42,536 bases of DNA. Source: Haplomitrium mnioides. Lineage: Eukaryota; Marchantiophyta; Haplomitriopsida; Calobryales. Below the pieces are notes generated by a model. It was given only the letters and a program-made list of their open reading frames with translations. It did not search any database and was not told the origin of the DNA. Shown here piece after piece: positions 1 to 10,706 of this stretch. The DNA is taken from positions 1-42,536 of the forward strand of contig JBNGIS010036114.1 of NCBI GenBank assembly GCA_049999725.1, written 5' to 3'. Position numbers and translations under genes: made by a program. Position 1 is the first letter of the stretch. Each line of letters starts with the position of its first letter.

Positions 1-67
1 TGTCGTGAGCGCAGAGCAGTGCCCGTAAGTGTCTGTGTGAAGAAAAAAAAAATTCTCGTAGAGTCCT

Positions 68-81
68 TCGTGCTGATAACG
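68..81 (-). other. Possible primer-binding site next to short LTR
   Basis: Minus-strand CGTTATCAGCACGA directly follows the CA end of the 148-bp LTR. Sequences of the type ACACGTTATCAGCACGA occur at this position in plant Ty1/copia elements that are thought to prime from an internal tRNA fragment. That family knowledge is from memory, and the tRNA itself is not identified here. Confidence 0.3.
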
Positions 82-229
82 TGTTGTAGAGTAAGAGTCG
101 CACACAGTGAGAGAGAATGTTGCGCCCAACGATCTTTCGTATAATGATCAATAGAATGATGAGGGATCGAATGTCCCTCTTATCTACACATCCATTCTAT
201 ATATAGGAGTATCACTATGTTCTATAACA
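82..229 (-). repeat. Short LTR (148 bp), Ty1/copia- or TRIM-like
   Basis: Read on the minus strand this segment starts TGTTATAGAACA and ends CTCTACAACA, so it has the TG...CA ends of an LTR. It contains a TATA-like CTATATATAG near its middle. A primer-binding-site-like sequence follows directly at 68-81. It abuts the end of the gypsy pol frame (215-700), which loses homology at this point, so the LTR probably inserted there. Only one LTR is in the window; the element would continue to the left. The LTR call is inferred from ends and context, with no second copy to compare. Confidence 0.4.
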
Positions 230-700
230 CTTTCCATGTTTCTTGAGCATATCTCTAAATATATCCTCCTCTTGAAGGAAAAGAAATTCTCTTGAACCAA
301 TCTTCAACTCCTCCAAGGTAGTAGGAGTAAACTTATGTCCAACTTTGGAAATCTCTCTCAAACTTTTTTCTTTTGAAGCCTTTCTTACTTGCTCACTAGA
401 ATCTAGTGGAAGAGGGTGGGCTACTGGTTTTACTTTCTTCTCCACTATCTTGTATCTTGTTTCCACTCTAGCATGAAGTCTTACAAATAACTCAATGGCT
501 GAATAGAGCTCTCTGGAATATAATGACACCACCTTGTCTTCATCTCCAACTCCAATCATAGCAAGCAAATCGAGAGGATCTTCAACCTCTTGCTCCAAAT
601 AAACACCTAAAATTTCTTCATCTTCATCCATGACACTCATTTTTTTGAAATCTTTTTCCATTCTTTTGATTTCTTTTCTCTCCCAACTAGGCAAGTCCAC
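215..700 (-). pseudogene. Ty3/gypsy pol, region between protease and RT (truncated)
   Basis: This 161-codon open frame reads as the linker that precedes reverse transcriptase in CCHC-gag Ty3/gypsy elements. It has an acidic N-terminal part, a basic stretch RYKIVEKKVKPVAHPLP, then KVGHKFTPTTLEELKIG and FRDMLKKHGK, where related elements enter the RT proper. Here the frame stops four codons later at the short LTR, so the RT, RNase H and integrase are absent. Between 701 and 966 the same minus strand still carries decayed protease-tail sequence (SEDGRKVVQFLAV is readable around 900-950), linking it to the gag-protease frame. It is a non-functional remnant of one element. Confidence 0.6.
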
Positions 701-966
701 AAGTTGTGTATATACATCAAATCTACTCTAAAAAAACTTCACAACTCTTGTATAAAAGGTGCTTTCTTTCTGTAGCGAGAGCACCTCTTTGGTTGTACCA
801 CTATAGTCTCGCTCTATCGTAGCACCCATCAAAAATCTTGAAACTCTTCTGTGATTGTAGGTGGAGAATAGTTTCTCAAGCTATCTCAGTTCCTTTCATG
901 ATTTGTATGGACAGCTAGAAATTGTACCACCTTTCTTCCATCTTCACTGCACACTCGAGCATATGC

Positions 967-2379
967 TCATCCATCATCCAAAACTTTTATTTCCATCCTT
1001 GTAGCTGCAATATAAGGTTGCCCAAGGATCACTGGATATAATATGTCATCTTGCACAAAGAAATTTTGCTTTGTAATCACATCCCCAACCTTCACTCTCA
1101 CATTTGGGCAAGCTCCAAAAAGCTCTCTTCGTGTATTATTTGCTGCTCGAATTACCCAACCGTGGTTTGTATCAATTGGCCACTTTCCTTGTTTGTAGAT
1201 GTCATTGGAGACAAGATTAATCTTTGATCCATGATCAATTAGTACAATCACTAGATCATCCAAGTCCCATATCTTCACCACAGTCTCAGTAGTGGCTCTA
1301 GCCCAATGGCTTTTTGAGTAGTGGCTTGAGGACTTTTCATCCTCTCGCTCTAATCGCACCTTATGATTGGTGCAGCATCGAGCTAATTCTAGCTCCTCCT
1401 CTTTGGTTACTCTTGACTCAAGTGTGGTGGCTATGGCTATCTCGCCAATCAATTGCCTCTTCCTCTTAATGGTGTTGATAATGACATCATGAAATTCTTT
1501 CTTAGCGATGCCAAGAATCTCTCTTAAGATGAACTCAATCTTGGCATTGAGCACTCTTTCTTCCAATACTCCTTTGAGATCTGTGGCTACCTCAATGTCA
1601 GATTGCAGCTTGTATGCTGGAGCCTTTTCTTGCTCTTTGGTGTTTCCCTTGTCAAGAGCGGAAGGCAAAACATCCTCCATAGTTTCCTCTCTTGATGACT
1701 GTATTTTCTCACCTCTTTGTGGCCTCTTTGAAGCTGGCCTCTCCTCACCAATACCAGCTTCTTCCCTTCTTCTTTTCTCTTCTACATAAGCCTCATGCTG
1801 AATTTTGGCAATATAAGCATGAACTGAAAGAGTGTCTACTGGATCATCCCATCCAATAGCAGTTCTGATAGTTGTGGCAACTTTTAACAAATCTGCTCTT
1901 TTAGTGTTGCCTTCTTCCATAGCAGAGAGGGCACAACTCCACATCCAACTGGGTTCTACATGTTTGGTGAATTCACGCTCCACCTCAATTCCATAGGTGG
2001 CAACCTCTACTTGCGTACTAGCAAGTTTCTGTAGGTACTCTTCAACAACTCCCTTCATTCCTCCTTTTTCGAAATTGGTTTTGAGGATCTCATCTGTATC
2101 TTTGAAGGCAATCTTGCCTTCCTTCCAATAGATTACTCCCAGATGAATAGAATGAGCAAAATCTCCGCATTCTTTCCTTGAATGTTCGGTGCTATCACAC
2201 CAAATACATTGGGTAGGCTGAGCGCTACTTGCCTCTTTCTTCACTTCCAATTTAGCCAATTTTATCTGTAAATCTTTCATTCCTTTTACTAACTCCTCCA
2301 CTGCATCTCTTTGTGAAGCAAGAGTAGGAATTTGAGTAGTAGGCAGTGTAGTAGTGGTAGTAGGGAGTGTAGGTACCAC
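967..2379 (-). CDS. Ty3/gypsy gag C-terminal region (CCHC) plus aspartic protease
   Basis: This is the longest open frame in the window (470 codons). Residues 58-71 form a CCHC zinc knuckle (C58, C61, H66, C71; spacing CX2CX4HX4C) that would bind retrotransposon RNA. Residues about 376-465 are a retropepsin-like protease: LIDHGSKINLVS at 380-391 is the active-site loop and ILGQPYI at about 452-458 is the conserved ILG strand. The catalytic triplet reads D-H-G instead of the usual D-S/T-G, a variant I believe occurs in related plant elements. The middle is charged and low in complexity. The upstream gag half lies in another frame (2252-3108), so the start at 2379 is probably only the first Met after a frameshift. 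Long and open, but the element as a whole is broken. Confidence 0.7.
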   Translation of the reverse strand: MVPTLPTTTTTLPTTQIPTLASQRDAVEELVKGMKDLQIKLAKLEVKKEASSAQPTQCIWCDSTEHSRKECGDFAHSIHLGVIYWKEGKIAFKDTDEILKTNFEKGGMKGVVEEYLQKLASTQVEVATYGIEVEREFTKHVEPSWMWSCALSAMEEGNTKRADLLKVATTIRTAIGWDDPVDTLSVHAYIAKIQHEAYVEEKRRREEAGIGEERPASKRPQRGEKIQSSREETMEDVLPSALDKGNTKEQEKAPAYKLQSDIEVATDLKGVLEERVLNAKIEFILREILGIAKKEFHDVIINTIKRKRQLIGEIAIATTLESRVTKEEELELARCCTNHKVRLEREDEKSSSHYSKSHWARATTETVVKIWDLDDLVIVLIDHGSKINLVSNDIYKQGKWPIDTNHGWVIRAANNTRRELFGACPNVRVKVGDVITKQNFFVQDDILYPVILGQPYIAATRMEIKVLDDG

Positions 2380-3108
2380 TCGATGTTTGCAAGGTATTGT
2401 TATAGGTGGTTTTTGCGAGGTAATGCCTCACCACTACCTTCCCTCTTCTAGATTCTCTCTTTGTTAACACACTTACAGCTTCAGACACTTCCTTCCAATC
2501 GGAAGTTAGACCATTATCTTTGGTCTTATCTTCTAAGAGTAACTCCAACTCTCTTTGAAAATCATTATTTGCTGCCTGTTAAAACAGCTCCACCTTGTCC
2601 TTCTCTAAGGCCAATTTTTCCATACGAGACAGTTGTGAAAATTGCCTCTCAAATTCCCCGAAAAAACTCAGCTGCAACCAATCCTTTGTTGGTTCAATTT
2701 ACCCATTCAATGAATGACTTTTTGATCACTCTATCTGCATCCTCAAGTGAATATTCTTCTTTAAATTGGAGAGAAAAACTCTCCCAATCACCCCTATAGA
2801 CTTGAATAAGCTCTCTCACCCAGCCTCTCAATTCTGACACTACAGCCAACTCAAAGGTTTGAATCATCTCTCTCTCTCTAGAACTTTTTGAGTTCCATCT
2901 CTCTGTAATAGTATTTCAAATACTTGGAGATATTTCTCCCATCAAATTTTTCTAGCAATCCTAGTACAGATTGCAAAGCTCTGGTCACTATGGCTTCTTT
3001 TCGATCGAAGGCTTGTTGTTGTTGCATAAACATAGCAAATGCTTGGAACATTTGCGCAGTAGCAAGATCCAATTGTAACATGGGAGTTCTTGGTCTAGAA
3101 GAACCCAT
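2252..3108 (-). pseudogene. Ty3/gypsy gag, N-terminal half (stops and frameshifts)
   Basis: The likely gag start is ATG at 3106-3108 (MGSSRPRTPMLQ). KFDGRNISKYLKYYYREMEL follows, then a stop near 2878. Translation resumes in another frame with RGWVRELIQVYRGDWESF and EEYSLEDADRVIKKSF, breaks at about 2695, resumes with EFERQFSQLSRMEKLALEKD and breaks again at about 2582. It then continues as ELELLLEDKTKDNGL and EAVSVLTKRESRRGK to about 2400. The order and motifs match the capsid-like part of plant CCHC-gag Ty3/gypsy elements. At least two stops and one frameshift make it a pseudogene. It joins the CCHC-protease frame at about 2380-2400. Confidence 0.65.
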
Positions 3109-3208
3109 AGTTCTGCTAGAGTCTTCTAAATTGGCACACTCACTCTCTACCCCAGAGTTTCACATCGAGTTCACCAACTATCGTGTGGCAGTTTTCTTGT
3201 TCTAGGAA

Positions 3209-4155
3209 TACGCGGGGTATATGGCTATAGAGAGTGTTATGCAAACGACAAAAGCTCTGTGGTTCAGCAGTTTGGAATACACAAATCTGAAAGATCTTTA
3301 GTTTGCATGCCTTTCCTAGATTCAATAAATGTTCGACCACAAACCGGAAAAAAAAATAGTTTTCTCCAACTCTTTGTTCGAGTGTTGTCAAGGAGAATGC
3401 ATGGCTTGCTTGTTGCTAGGGTCTGAAATTCTCAGGCTAAAAACCAAGGTGCAAGATAAATCTACATGAAAATTTTCAGCTCAAAATCTTGAGCGAATTG
3501 CTCATTACTCTCAAATATTCAATGTTGTTTGAAAAAAACCGAACAAAATAACACCCCTAAACTTCCTAGGTAGCAACTTCTTCACTTCAAAGAGAATGGC
3601 CTAGAAACTTCACACACTATTTTATCATACAACCATCTTCAGGTTCCCAAATTCTCAACTGATACTCTGCTCTTGACAGAATGCAAGAACTCACAACTCA
3701 AAGTCTAATGAGGAGTGAATTCGAAACAACCTTTTAATCAATACTCAATCTTCAACTCGCTGTTACAGAACAGCCTTAGCTCCAAATGAATCAAAACTTG
3801 TCTTACAATTGTAGCCCTTGTTGTCAGCTTTCCAATAGTACTCTGCTTGTCTCTAGATTCTTTGTACACTTGATTCTATTGCTTGAAAGATAGCCTGCCC
3901 TTCAATTTGACCCCTTCACCTTCAAACGCTCATAAGTATTTTTTCAAAGCTCCAAACGACTTGAAATTTGTTGCAAATGGATGCCACTTCTGTTGAAATT
4001 TCAATCTTTGCCTTGTACAAACTCTAATTCCTCTGGAAACTCCTCAAACCTTCAAAAAACAAACTCCCTTTTCTCCTTCTTTTAGGTTTGTACTAACTTC
4101 AAGTTAACTTCTTTTTTGTATAAGAACCATAGAACATAAGCTATTTGTGTTGACA
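3209..4155 (-). repeat. Possible 5' LTR and leader of the left gypsy element
   Basis: The stretch upstream of gag on the minus strand is non-coding. It could be the LTR: a candidate start TGTCAACACAAATAGC lies at 4155, and a TTGGTGAACTCGATG sequence near 3160-3175 could be a primer site. No second LTR is present in the window, so neither end can be confirmed. Position between gag and the AT-rich flank is the main argument. Confidence 0.25.
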
Positions 4156-5700
4156 GGAAACAAAGATGAAAGAAAAAAAAGGTAAAATTGAGTCCTCTTC
4201 AATCAGATGATCATTTGACGACGCTCCACCAGTTGCAGCTCCGACTATTCAACATTTACCGAAAACCGAAACACCATTTGATGACGATTTGAGAAACACC
4301 TCTCCACATCAGATCAGAATGTAGATGGTAAGGTCCCATCGTTCTCCATAGGTGATGATTGGCAACAAAACAGGAATTGGTGAATTCATCATCGAAGTTA
4401 GAAAATTATCACCGAAGTGATATACTATCTACTATCAAAAGTGGTCTCAAGGAATTATCCGCAGCCCAATAAAGAAGGCATTTAGAAGAGGAAAATTATG
4501 AGCAACAAATAATTCTCTGTCCATTTCCAAGATTGCCACCTATAAGATCCTTCAACTCCATCGTAGAACTTCCGTGCCTCAAGCGCCTACTCCCCTCTTA
4601 TATCAAAGGATTTATATTTTCAGACAAATTATTTTTGTACATAAGTTTTTTTGGTTTTTTGGTTATCTATGTATTCTATTTATTACAATCTGAAATTAGA
4701 AAATTATCCTTCACCCAAGTTATTTATGTGATTTTGTTTCTAGAATTCATTTGTGCGAGTTACAAGAGATTGATTGTATGTGTGTATAGAAGTGCTAGAT
4801 TTATTTTGATGAAAGAGATCATGTTTTAAGAATATGCATACGGAAGTCTATGCAAGCATAGATCTTTATTGTTGTTCTCATCGCTTCCGTTAGTAGTTAG
4901 AAATTGAAAGCATTTGTTAGTAGATTATAGATTAAAATGTCACTACTTGTCTCAACATTTTCTTTTTTATGAATTTATTTCTAGTAAATGTTTTTGGTTT
5001 TTGTAAGTTAAAGGTCTTGTGAATATTGTAAGAAAAAATTAAAATATAGTGATTTAAGTTTAATATATTTTTTCAATATTTTATTTAGGTTGTTTATGTC
5101 ATTATAATTAAATATTTTAAAATTAACTTTCTGCCAAATATTGAGTATAATTTTTTCTTCCAAAATCCATAAGCATCTCAATAAAGCAAATTTTAGGTTA
5201 AAGAACGTCCTTTTTAGATAAAAAATTCACAATTTGTCAAATAAACTCAACTTTTAAAGCACAAAATTGAAAAATTATTTTTCTTCGATGTGTCAAACAA
5301 GAGCTTAATAGCAGTTCAAGGTTCAAGGTTCAAAGTAGTAGTTGTTCCTTTGCAAACTGTAATAAAATATGAAAATAAAAATATTAAGACAAACAAGAAA
5401 ACCATTTCAACTATGTTACCACACAACAAATTCTCCAATGTCAAAGGATCGATACATTTGCAATTGGGTTTGAAAATGAAATTGCCTTATGTCCATCAGA
5501 CACTGATCCAGTTGTCATTTTTAATTACTTCCTTTCTTCTTGAACAATAGTTGAGGTGGTGGAGAATCACTTAAAGTAGTTGGCTCTTGATTTTCTTCTA
5601 CAATAACACCAAAAGTGATGCAAAAATATGAAAACATGGTTAGATTAGAAAATATAACTTGTAATTTAGAGCATACGTTCACTTCTACAAACATTCAAAA
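4156..5700. other. AT-rich stretch, no gene recognised
   Basis: Nothing coding can be supported. The plus-strand frames at 4533-4829 and 5290-5550 have AT-driven composition and no recognisable domain. From about 4850 to 5280 the sequence is very AT-rich with short poly(A)/poly(T) runs. Confidence 0.4.
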
Positions 5701-7009
5701 AAAGCTAGAGATCTCTTTCTACTACTACATGCAATAGAATATATTATTGTGTCATTTTCAGACACTACTACATGAGGCATCATAACATCAATAGTTTGTT
5801 CATTCCTCTCTACTGAACACAAAATAAATACATTCACCAATGGCTTAAGATCTAAAATGCTTTGTTCTAACTTTTCAAATATAGCCTACTCGATATTCGA
5901 AGTGTCTTGAGATTCTAATGTCCACACATCCAAATCATAAACAAAGTACAACATTAGTAACTTGAGACAAAGTCTCAAACTATTCTTTAGATCTCATGAC
6001 CTTGTTAGTTCCCGATACCATGTCCACATCAATCTTTGCACTAAATTCCTGCCACTGTATTGAAGAAACAAGAAAACTCACATAAAATAGTACTTGGCAC
6101 TAAAAAAATCCAAACTAATCTCAAAATCTATCAACTCTCAAGTATAAGCTTGCAACATCATTCATTTCACTTTAGTTTGATCTTGTGAAGTAGATATCAA
6201 GGAAAATAGAATGAACATATAGGTGTTGAAAGGTGTGTGATTGGAGCCATCTGCAACTTGGACACAACATATAAAGCACTTCATTGGTGACTACTTAGAT
6301 GCAAAAAATCCACTAAATTCATTGAAAAATATAGTTATGAAGATGTGAGGAGTTAAACTAATTACAAAATTGATAAATGGAAGTTGCAACACTCTAGTAT
6401 GAACAAAGTTATTCACATTGCAACTGCACATCATGTATAGTGAAATGCTTACTATATGAGTTTAGAGACAAGGTTTTAGACTATTTAACCTCAACATACA
6501 TAGTAGTGACAAACTTCCACAACAACCTGTTGGTTTTGCCATTTCATCATAACAAGTCCATATCAAGCTTTGTACAAAGTTCTTCCGATTTATTGAAAAT
6601 AACCAAATAATCAAGGAATGACAAAATATGGGGAATATTGCATACAACTGATGTTGTGTCAACAAAGCTGCCATGTTGATGTGGGGCAGTTCCCAATAGT
6701 AAGCTAACTTCCACCTTTGAGAGTAAATCATAACTAACAAGATGACCTCTAACCTTAGAGATACTTGGGTTTGCCCCATGGTTTTCCTTCTTTTTTCATA
6801 CATAGAAAACCACACATGAATAACATTCATAGTCTTGGTACGTAAGTACATACGATCACAAAGATTGGATACTTCAAAAGGATTTAATCATACAATTGAG
6901 AAGCACTAGCATGTCTCTTTGTTGATGCAAAAGTACCTACTCTACCAAACAATGATGTGGTATGATCTTTTAAATTGCATTTATGTTCTTTTATTGACCA
7001 ATGCTAGAC
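5701..7009. other. AT-rich, probably transposon-derived, unresolved
   Basis: No intact frame. The minus-strand frame at 6462-6851 (129 codons) has no recognisable motif. A 50-bp stretch at 6331-6380 is similar to 15961-16010, both starting ATAGTTATGAAGATGTG, so this DNA shares repeat content with the sequence next to the TNP2 relic. Identity otherwise unknown. Confidence 0.3.
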
Positions 7010-7345
7010 TTGTAAAATGATCTACTAACTTTGCATACTTTGTTGGATCTAGATGCACTAGTCCCAGCTTGTCTCTATCACACTTGTAGATCTTCTGCCA
7101 AAATTTGTGCATGTTTTGGCATCCTTATTTAAGAAAACTATGACATTAACTAGCAAACTTTTTTATGCAACATTCACCACCTATACGCTCCCAATCAGCT
7201 CCCATCATGACCTAGAATGTGGGCAACATTAAGGGGTCCTATTTACTCTATACATGTTCCGATGTGTCAAAACATCTCAAAATATTGGCTTTAAGTTCTT
7301 CTAACCAATACCACTTATTGAGATCATGATCACTAACATCATTAT
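7010..7345 (-). pseudogene. Decayed reading frame, function not recognised
   Basis: One minus-strand frame gives protein-like text interrupted by about five stops. Readable pieces in order are WYWLEELKANILRCFD, VMMGADWERIGGECC, HKFWQKIYKCDRDKLGLVHL and DPTKYAKLVDHFTSLA. Keeping one frame for about 110 codons between in-frame stops suggests a former coding exon rather than chance. I do not recognise the family. The surroundings are repeat-like, so a transposon-encoded or transposon-captured gene is most likely. Confidence 0.35.
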
Positions 7346-7830
7346 CAAAAATGTGTAGGGAGCCAAGACAAGTGCATGCTCAACACTACTCCAACTATGC
7401 ACATACTATTAAGACACAAAAGAGATTGCTGGTTGATACCTAAATAGACTTGGCCAAAAATCCTTGCGGTCAACATTCTTTATAAGAAGCACTGAATAAC
7501 TTCTTGGCTTGGAGGTGCTGTTTGCGTTGCTTCAAAAGGTCTGCAAGTATAGCCTCTACATCACAACATAGAAACTATTCAACATCACTACTATATTTAA
7601 CTGTTAAAGAGAGGGCAGCAAAGCAACTAATGTATCTAGTCAATGATTATACCTGTAGTTGTGGAGCGTGGAATAGACTGCTACAAATTGTCATGAACAC
7701 CTCCACTTACTACACTACAAGACAACAAAGTATTAACACAAACTTTAATCATCTAGTTTCACAGTATGTATAAATAGATTAGAGAAGAAGATGATATATA
7801 GTACTCACTTTCATATAGCATGCTAGTGGC
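7346..7830. other. No gene supported
   Basis: The plus-strand frame at 7504-7773 (89 codons) has no known motif and no support. CACTACAAGACAACAAAG at about 7713 resembles a CACTA-type terminus, but no matching inverted end was found. Confidence 0.25.
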
Positions 7831-9128
7831 TGGGTCTTTCTAGCACTTGACTAATCTAACACTAGGAGGAAGCGATACAATAGATCACACTAACCTTGCA
7901 TGTGTGTCGTAGCATAGCAATGGCACTCCAACCCCAAAAAAACACACCCAAGGATCGAACCGCGCAAGATCTATATAGAAATCTGCTCTTAATCCACTTT
8001 TATTGACTTTCCAGATTCTTTAGAGAGTTCTGAAACTGCACTCTATCAGTTCAAAGATGGACCGCTCTCCACTCTAGGCCTGACAACCCTTTTCCTCCAC
8101 AAATCACACACAAAATACTTCCAACCACTCACTAACACAGAAAAATAGCTAAGAGTTACTCAAACTGTATGACTAACACTTCTAGGACAAGAAAGCTGAT
8201 GTACATGCTGAATTTAAACTTGAGCTGACTCAGAGAAATTCACAAGCAACCAGTTACCCAACTTGCAAGGATATCTCAGACCAACACTCCAGTGCCTACC
8301 TTCATTACACCACCTGACTTCCCTCAAACTGGATACTCAGGCCACTCCAACCCAATATACCCCAGAGCTTGATGCTGAGAACTCAGCTATGGAACAACCC
8401 TCCTGATCTCACATCCACTCGCTGTTCCTCCAACCACCCACTACTCTGTTTGCTTGTTGAAATGACCACATATTCCATAGGCACACACAATATTGAACAC
8501 TCCTTGCTCTACTGCAACCCACCAACCAGTATCCATTGACTAATTGACCACAAAAGGTTCTCTCCTTAAGAATTAACACATATAGAACAGAACAGAACTT
8601 GAAGCAGAATTGATTTTGTCACTAAACCTCCCACAGACCACAATCTGGAACTCAGAACCCAGGCCCACCAGCAGGACACACTCAAGCAACTCCTGACATG
8701 CACTCCTCAAATGCTACCTGACTGACTTCTTCAATTGCAAACTTGCAAAACATTCACCAACCAACTCTAACTTCTGAATTCATACGCCATTCTCAAAACT
8801 GCTCCGCATAAATTTACAATAAAAAATATGGGTAGGAGACCTCACAAACATGAACTCTCTGTATATTTCTTGAAGCACACATGTACAATGAGAAACCCCA
8901 GAACAGGAGCACTCTCCTAATGCTACCGGGACTGATCTTCTGCACAAGCTAAAGCTAAGGCGACACCAGGACTTTCCTCCCCTTGGCTGTCCCTCACGAA
9001 ATACAAACAGAAAGAACTCTCTTCTCCTTTAAGTGTTGGTCCACCTCCAAATGTTGGATCTGCCTTCACATGTGAGTCCACCTGAGTAGTCTGAGCCTCT
9101 AGAGCCTCCTGCTCTACGATTCCCAACA
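7831..9128 (-). repeat. Probable LTR of a minus-strand retrotransposon (3' end uncertain)
   Basis: At 9128 the minus strand begins TGTTGGGAATCGTAGAGC, preceded by the purine-rich GGTGGAGGTGGACTGAGGAG. That is the layout of a polypurine tract followed by the start of a 3' LTR, as also seen at 41667 (TGTTGGAAATTG). The remaining kilobase is strongly pyrimidine-rich on the plus strand with no coding frame. The far end is not defined; 7831 is only where the composition changes. Confidence 0.35.
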
Positions 9129-9148
9129 CTCCTCAGTCCACCTCCACC
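9129..9148 (-). other. Polypurine-tract-like sequence
   Basis: On the minus strand a purine-rich run lies immediately upstream of the TG of the putative LTR at 9128. In LTR elements this is the plus-strand primer. Judged by position and composition only. Confidence 0.35.
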
Positions 9149-9529
9149 TTGCGATGGCCTTCCCTCACGAAATACACCCACCTCACCAGAGATTTCACCA
9201 TAATTCTCTCCTCTGTCTCTCGCTGCTCTTCCTGCACAAAACTATCGGTCCACTAACAACAAAGCGAGGACCCTTTTATCCCCCTTTTGCAAATTATACC
9301 TTTTTGCTTTTCACCCACCTTGTGATTTTGATTATTGCGGCTTGAGATGCTTGGTCGGTGGAAATTTGGCGTAGATTTGAAAGGACAGGCGCAGACCGTA
9401 GAATGCAACTTTCGGCGCAGATTCGATGTGAATTCCAAGGGATTGGGTAAATTCTACAAGGCGACAGAGATCGGTGCACAATCTGAAGTGAATTCCGCGG
9501 TTCGTTCTGAAATCGCTCATCGATCCTCG
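9149..9529. other. Non-coding start of the pyrimidine-rich block
   Basis: No credible gene. The 14-mer CCCTCACGAAATAC at 9162-9175 also occurs at 8991-9004, on the other side of the putative LTR start. Confidence 0.35.
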
Positions 9530-9790
9530 AAGCACCACGTTTCCACAGATCCACGTACACTCTGAAGAAGCCCACGGGCTCTCTCGTAGCGCCACGTTTC
9601 CGCAAAGATTCAATATTCCCAAGGAATCTCCCAGATTCCCGTTGATTCGCAGTTCCTGCAGAGGTGCCACGTTTCCACAAAGCTTGAGATTCTCGTAGAA
9701 TCTATAAGATTCCCATTGAATGCCAAGATGCCCGCAAAATCTGTTAAATTCCGGCAGATTCATGAGTCCCGTGGAGGTGCCACATTTCCG
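9530..9790 (+). repeat. Degenerate tandem repeat with CCACGTTTCC core
   Basis: CCACGTTTCCACAG, CCACGTTTCCGCAAAG, CCACGTTTCCACAAAG and CCACATTTCCG recur at about 9536, 9590, 9667 and 9779, each followed by a diverged piece containing AGATTCCC- or ATTCC-type blocks. Spacing is irregular (about 54, 77 and 112 bases). The overlapping minus-strand frames repeat words such as LCGNVA because of this DNA repeat, not because a protein is encoded. Confidence 0.6.
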
Positions 9791-10666
9791 ATGTCGTGTC
9801 GTCCGTCGCCGCCCCGCAGAGGGGTAGCCAGACTGTTGCGCTGACCGCCCATTGACCCACTGACTTTCGCAGCTGCCACGTCATCCGCAAGGCCTTGACC
9901 CTCTATATAAGAACTATGAAGAACCTTCGTTTTTGCCCCAACTGGATCGGTGTTAGATCTCCTTTTCGGCACCGCTTCCTCTTCTGTCAGATCTGCGCTA
10001 GATGACCTTTTTGACATTTTTGGTTCTCCCATGGTCAGATCTAAGATATGTCATCCTTTCGGTAGATCTCTTTTCGTTTCTTCTTTTCAACCCTGTGATA
10101 TATCGCCATTTCCGCACTGCTTGCTTCTCCTTAGACAGGTGATAAATCTCTGTTTCAGCATTCTTTCTTTCTATACTGGAGCTGCGCTATATCCTTGTTT
10201 TGGCAACTCTTATTAGACCCCTTCGGAACCAATTAAACCGGGGTGTTCCACTTCGGATGTCAGATCAGAATCCCCTTAAGTGGGCTCCGCCTTCGATTTA
10301 TTGCTCTTTCGGCTCTATCTTCCCTTTCCTGCTAGATCTTGGATTTATCCCTGTTTTGATACTTAGTTTTCTTTTGTGCTGGACTGTCGATAAGTTACCT
10401 TTCCAGCCTTTCGCGTTCTTCCTCTGTCCAATCATCGATATATCTTCCTTTTGCCACTGTCCTTTGATATAGGAACCTTGAGAGACTTCTTCATCGAAAA
10501 GTTCTATGTAAGAACATTAAAGAAGACTTGTTTACCTGACTTGTCAAAATGTTTGTTGTAAGAACTAAGAGCTCCGCAGATTCCTTTTGAACTTTCTGAA
10601 GATACCCAATTCAAACTTTCCCAATTACGTCCCTGTCGTCCGAATCTTCAATAAATCACCTTTCTG

Positions 10667-10704
10667 TCCGATTAATTAAGCAACTTCCGATTAATTAAGC
10701 AGCT
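10667..10704 (+). repeat. Two direct 19-bp repeats
   Basis: TCCGATTAATTAAGCA followed by ACT or GCT occurs twice head to tail (starts 10667 and 10686). It sits at the edge of the first large module copy. Confidence 0.7.
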
Positions 10705-10706
10705 TC

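Noticed and set aside
4533-4829. 98-codon plus-strand frame with hydrophobic stretches
   Set aside because: AT-driven composition, no motif and no gene context; the apparent membrane segments come from poly(T)-rich DNA.
7713-7730. CACTACAAGACAACAAAG as a CACTA terminal repeat
   Set aside because: No matching TTGTAGTG end or 3-bp duplication was found at a sensible distance.
9253-9763. Overlapping minus-strand frames of up to 143 codons
   Set aside because: Repeated peptide words arise from a degenerate DNA tandem repeat, and several frames are open at once.
9950-10472. Plus-strand frames of about 90 codons
   Set aside because: Pyrimidine-rich non-coding DNA with repeated motifs; no recognisable protein features.
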